NCBI GenBank assembly: GCA_037143795.1
Contig: JBAWXZ010000001.1
Span: forward strand, 62,001 to 126,000
Direction: 5' to 3'
Origin: Firm-13 sp037143795
Lineage (GTDB): Bacteria; Bacillota; Clostridia; Saccharofermentanales; Saccharofermentanaceae
DNA: 64,000 nt
In this document: piece after piece, positions 62,102-64,000 of the stretch
How the letters are laid out: every line of letters begins with the position of its first letter
How positions within the stretch are numbered: the stretch's first letter is position 1
Made by a program: the position numbers and the translations under genes
The notes under the pieces: generated by a model
The model's database searches: none
The model's input: only the letters and a program-made list of their open reading frames with translations
Told to the model about the DNA's origin: nothing

Positions 62102-62602
62102 ATGCCTGTTTTTGCAAAAATATTCAAACCTGACATGGTGTTTCCTAAAATGAGCGATGTTCCCTTTTCCAGGCTTAAGTCGATGGGACTTAAATTCGCT
62201 TTGCTGGATCTGGATAATACCCTTGCCGAGGATCATGTGCACGAACCATCCGAATATACGCTTGATATTATCGCAAGTCTGCAGGACACAGGGTTCACCT
62301 GCTGCATTGTGTCCAATGCCAGATCAACCCGTTCCGCGGATTTTGCAGCAATGATTCCAATAGCATGCATTTCTTACGCAAACAAACCTTCACCCTCGGG
62401 CATTTACCGTGCGCTTGAACTTCTCGGTGCCAAACGGGAAGAGACCGTGCTTTTCGGGGATCAGATTTTTACAGATATCGCAGCAGCAAAACGTGCCGGG
62501 ATATTTGCAGTTTTAGTTGAGCCATATACCTCGAAAGAAGTCTTTTATGTAAAAATCAAGAGGCCTTTTGAAAAACTGATCAGAAAAATATATCATTATT
62601 GA
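62102..62602 (+). CDS. yqeG: YqeG-family HAD-IIIA phosphatase
   Basis: The 166-residue HAD-family enzyme has motif I in FALLDLDNTLAED (nucleophile Asp), motif II in CIVSNARS, and motif III/IV in LFGDQIFTDIAAAKRAG. It has the short cap of subfamily IIIA. YqeG-type enzymes act on small phosphorylated substrates (phosphatidylglycerophosphate phosphatase activity has been shown for a related group); the substrate here is uncertain. ATG 62102 follows GAAGGAG. The gene is followed by the efp promoter region. Confidence 0.9.
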   Translation: MPVFAKIFKPDMVFPKMSDVPFSRLKSMGLKFALLDLDNTLAEDHVHEPSEYTLDIIASLQDTGFTCCIVSNARSTRSADFAAMIPIACISYANKPSPSGIYRALELLGAKREETVLFGDQIFTDIAAAKRAGIFAVLVEPYTSKEVFYVKIKRPFEKLIRKIYHY

Positions 62603-62665
62603 GAGCTCTTTCATCGTGAAAGCACTTAATCAACTTGTTTTGCAAGAGATTCTTTGCTGTACGTC

Positions 62666-62694
62666 TTGCGGTTCTTGCATGTGTCAAGTAAAAT
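62666..62694 (+). promoter_or_regulatory. Probable sigma-A promoter of efp
   Basis: TTGCGG, a 17-base spacer and TAAAAT, about 86 bases before the start codon. The -35 matches four of six, the -10 five of six. Confidence 0.55.
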
Positions 62695-62780
62695 ATGTGA
62701 GCATGAATTTTTATGCCTACCGGTTTTCCTGATAAGTTACCCGGAAAGCACATGAATGGAAATATTGAGAGGAGACTTTT

Positions 62781-63338
62781 ATGGTAAGCGCAGGTGATTT
62801 CAGAAATGGAATAATCTTTGAAATGGATGGATCGGTATTTCAGGTGGTTGAGTTCCAGCACGTCAAGCCCGGCAAGGGGTCAGCATTTGTTCGTACTAAG
62901 TTTAAAAATGTTAAGACAGGCAGTGTAGTGGAAAGAACTTTCAACCCGAATGAGAAATTTGAGTCGGCACAGCTTGAGAGAAATGATATGCAGTATATTT
63001 ATGCTGACGGGGATCTGTACTATTTTATGGATCAGACGACGTTTGAACAGCGTCCGATTTCTGCCGCCGATATTGGCGACGGGATTAAGTTCTTAAAAGA
63101 AGAGACAATCTGCAAAGTCCTGTCCTATAGGGGAGAAGTCTTTGGTGTTGAGCTTCCCATAACAGTTGAACTGAGAATCACGGAATGTGAGCCGGGTGTC
63201 CGCGGCGATACAACTAACAATGCCAGTAAGCTCGCGACCCTTGAGACAGGCGCCACCGTCAAAGTACCTCTTTTTGTTAACCAGGATGAGGTCGTTCGTG
63301 TTGATACACGTACGGGAGAATATCTCGAGCGTGCATAA
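62781..63338 (+). CDS. efp: Translation elongation factor P
   Basis: The 185-residue protein rescues ribosomes stalled on polyproline. It has the three-domain beta fold: VSAGDFRNGIIFEMDGSVFQVVEF, the loop HVKPGKGSAFVR with Lys in the position that is modified in other species, and a C-terminal GDTTNNASKLATLETGATVKVPLFVN segment (read here as GDTTNNASKLATLETG). ATG 62781 follows GAGAGGAG. No EF-P modifying enzyme gene is present in the window. It precedes the asp23 gene by 144 bases. Confidence 0.97.
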   Translation: MVSAGDFRNGIIFEMDGSVFQVVEFQHVKPGKGSAFVRTKFKNVKTGSVVERTFNPNEKFESAQLERNDMQYIYADGDLYYFMDQTTFEQRPISAADIGDGIKFLKEETICKVLSYRGEVFGVELPITVELRITECEPGVRGDTTNNASKLATLETGATVKVPLFVNQDEVVRVDTRTGEYLERA

Positions 63339-63363
63339 TACCGCGTTAATTCCTGTGTGGCGT

Positions 63364-63420
63364 GTTGCGGCTGCACGCGTTGCGCTGCACACATAGCACT
63401 GCACGCATAGCGCTGGACGC
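63364..63420 (+). repeat. Four imperfect 14-15-base tandem repeats
   Basis: Units GTTGCGGCTGCACGC (63364-63378), GTTGCGCTGCACAC (63379-63392), ATAGCACTGCACGC (63393-63406) and ATAGCGCTGGACGC (63407-63420) lie between efp and asp23. The block is GC-rich compared with other intergenic stretches. It could have arisen by replication slippage. Confidence 0.85.
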
Positions 63421-63482
63421 ATGGACCATTGGATGACAGCCCGTGGGTTTTATCCTTTGAGTGAAAGGAAGTGTTTTGCATC

Positions 63483-63863
63483 ATGAGTGAAAGTCTGGGT
63501 TCAGAGACCATAAAAGGCGAACGCTCCATGTCGCAAGGTTTTGTCGCCCAGTATGCTGCCGAGGCAGCACTTCAGGCGGATGGCGTTGCATCACTGCAGC
63601 CGTCTTCGGGAGTGTCCCTGAAGGAATCACTTGGCATAGTTCATGAAGGTAAAGGGACGCGCGTGGTATTCCATGAGAACGATGATGGATTTGTATCGAT
63701 TACTGTTTTTCCTATCGTCTATTATGGTATGATAATTCCTGAGGTCGCCTGGTCGATCCAGGAACGCGTGAAGGCTGACGTCGAACGTTACACAGGACTG
63801 GTTGTAGAATCAGTAGATGTACACGTATGCGGTGTAGTGACAAGGGAGGAGCCGGCAGTATGA
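63483..63863 (+). CDS. Asp23/Gls24 family envelope stress protein
   Basis: The 126-residue soluble protein has the Asp23 domain: residues about 20-115 with GVSLKESLGIVHEGKGTRVV, FVSITVFPIVYYGMIIPEVA and ERVKADVERYTGLVVESVDVHVCGV. In Staphylococcus Asp23 forms a layer at the membrane, held by AmaP. This is a short single-domain version. ATG 63483 lies twelve bases after AAAGGAAG. Its last codons overlap the next gene, which encodes the membrane anchor, so the two are translated together. Confidence 0.9.
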   Translation: MSESLGSETIKGERSMSQGFVAQYAAEAALQADGVASLQPSSGVSLKESLGIVHEGKGTRVVFHENDDGFVSITVFPIVYYGMIIPEVAWSIQERVKADVERYTGLVVESVDVHVCGVVTREEPAV

Positions 63864-64000
63864 ATAAACCCGTACGATTTGTTCTTGTGATTTTCTCCTT
63901 TCTTTTGGCTATTATATCGATGATTTTGCTTTACTCCTTTGTAAATGTCGAGATTTTAAACTATCTGGATTCCGCGCTCCAGCATATAACCGTTGATCCG
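63860..64000 (+). CDS. amaP: AmaP-type membrane anchor for Asp23 (partial, runs off right edge)
   Basis: Only the first 47 codons are present. The sequence begins MNKPVRFVLVIFSFLLAIIS with a membrane helix (about residues 6-28) followed by LLYSFVNVEILNYLDSALQ. Together with its position directly after asp23 (ATGA overlap) this matches the AmaP family of small two-helix membrane proteins that anchor Asp23. The assignment rests on context because the second helix is outside the window. Confidence 0.72.
   Translation, partial: MNKPVRFVLVIFSFLLAIISMILLYSFVNVEILNYLDSALQHITVDP

Noticed and set aside
62606..62623. CTTTCA-TCG-TGAAAG hairpin after the YqeG gene as a terminator
   Set aside because: Six base pairs only and no T run follows.
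1..64000. CRISPR arrays, insertion sequences, prophage or integrative elements
   Set aside because: No regularly spaced repeats, transposase, integrase or attachment-type duplications were seen; gene order is housekeeping-like throughout.

Overview
The window is a chromosomal segment of a low-to-moderate GC Gram-positive bacterium, most likely an anaerobic member of the Clostridia (Bacillota). The evidence is: strong AGGAGG-type ribosome binding sites, a CIRCE-controlled groESL, OmpR-type two-component genes, LytR-CpsA-Psr (LCP) and LTA-synthase-like envelope proteins, a single-chain PurL of the clostridial/streptococcal type, the ACT/PFL pair, Asp23/AmaP, a DUF3048 lipoprotein and a ZapA-U32 pair. 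A GTP-type PEP carboxykinase is less usual for this group. I see no rRNA, tRNA, CRISPR array, insertion sequence, prophage or integrase. The species cannot be fixed from the sequence alone.

Layout. 1-9.6 kb: a partial YbdG-type MscS channel (-), a lipoprotein, a CDF metal exporter, an LTA-synthase-like phosphoglycerol transferase, then a tight three-gene cassette: a membrane sensor-only protein, a sensor-MFS fusion, and a membrane-anchored protein whose cytoplasmic part looks like ECF sigma region 2. 9.6-11.8 kb: a two-component system on the minus strand. 12.2-17.5 kb: galE, an LCP protein with a repeat-rich N-terminus, groES-groEL, a small membrane protein. 17.6-26.1 kb: a UMF1-type MFS transporter, an acyl-ACP thioesterase, and a five-gene Gld-like ABC cluster (ATPase, permease, GldG-like, DUF4340, DUF5711). 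26.1-34.1 kb: CYTH enzyme, two unrelated flavoproteins, MBL hydrolase, ACT and PFL proteins, TPR protein. 34.4-37.0 kb: argGH (-). 37.3-46.8 kb: class IV aminotransferase, htpG, purL, rsmA, GTP-PEPCK. 46.9-56.1 kb: ZapA, U32 peptidase family protein, dUTPase, CorA-like transporter, alpha/beta hydrolase, uppP, tsaD, smpB, glycosyltransferase. 56.2-64 kb: DUF3048 lipoprotein (-), a second LCP protein coupled to a catalytically degenerate PP2C-like membrane protein, lysC (-), a YqeG phosphatase, efp, asp23 and a partial amaP.

Most genes are housekeeping or envelope genes. The least explained parts are (i) the cassette at 6006-9560 and the PP2C-like gene at 58766, both of which tether a degenerate regulatory-enzyme fold to the membrane with a Ser/Thr-rich outer tail; (ii) three genes (LCP at 13.2 kb, MBL hydrolase at 29.8 kb, lysC at 61.9 kb) whose Shine-Dalgarno is far from the start but would be brought close by an intervening RNA hairpin; and (iii) the Gld-like ABC cluster with DUF4340 and DUF5711 partners in a non-gliding-type genome context. 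All assignments come from reading motifs and context; no database search was run.
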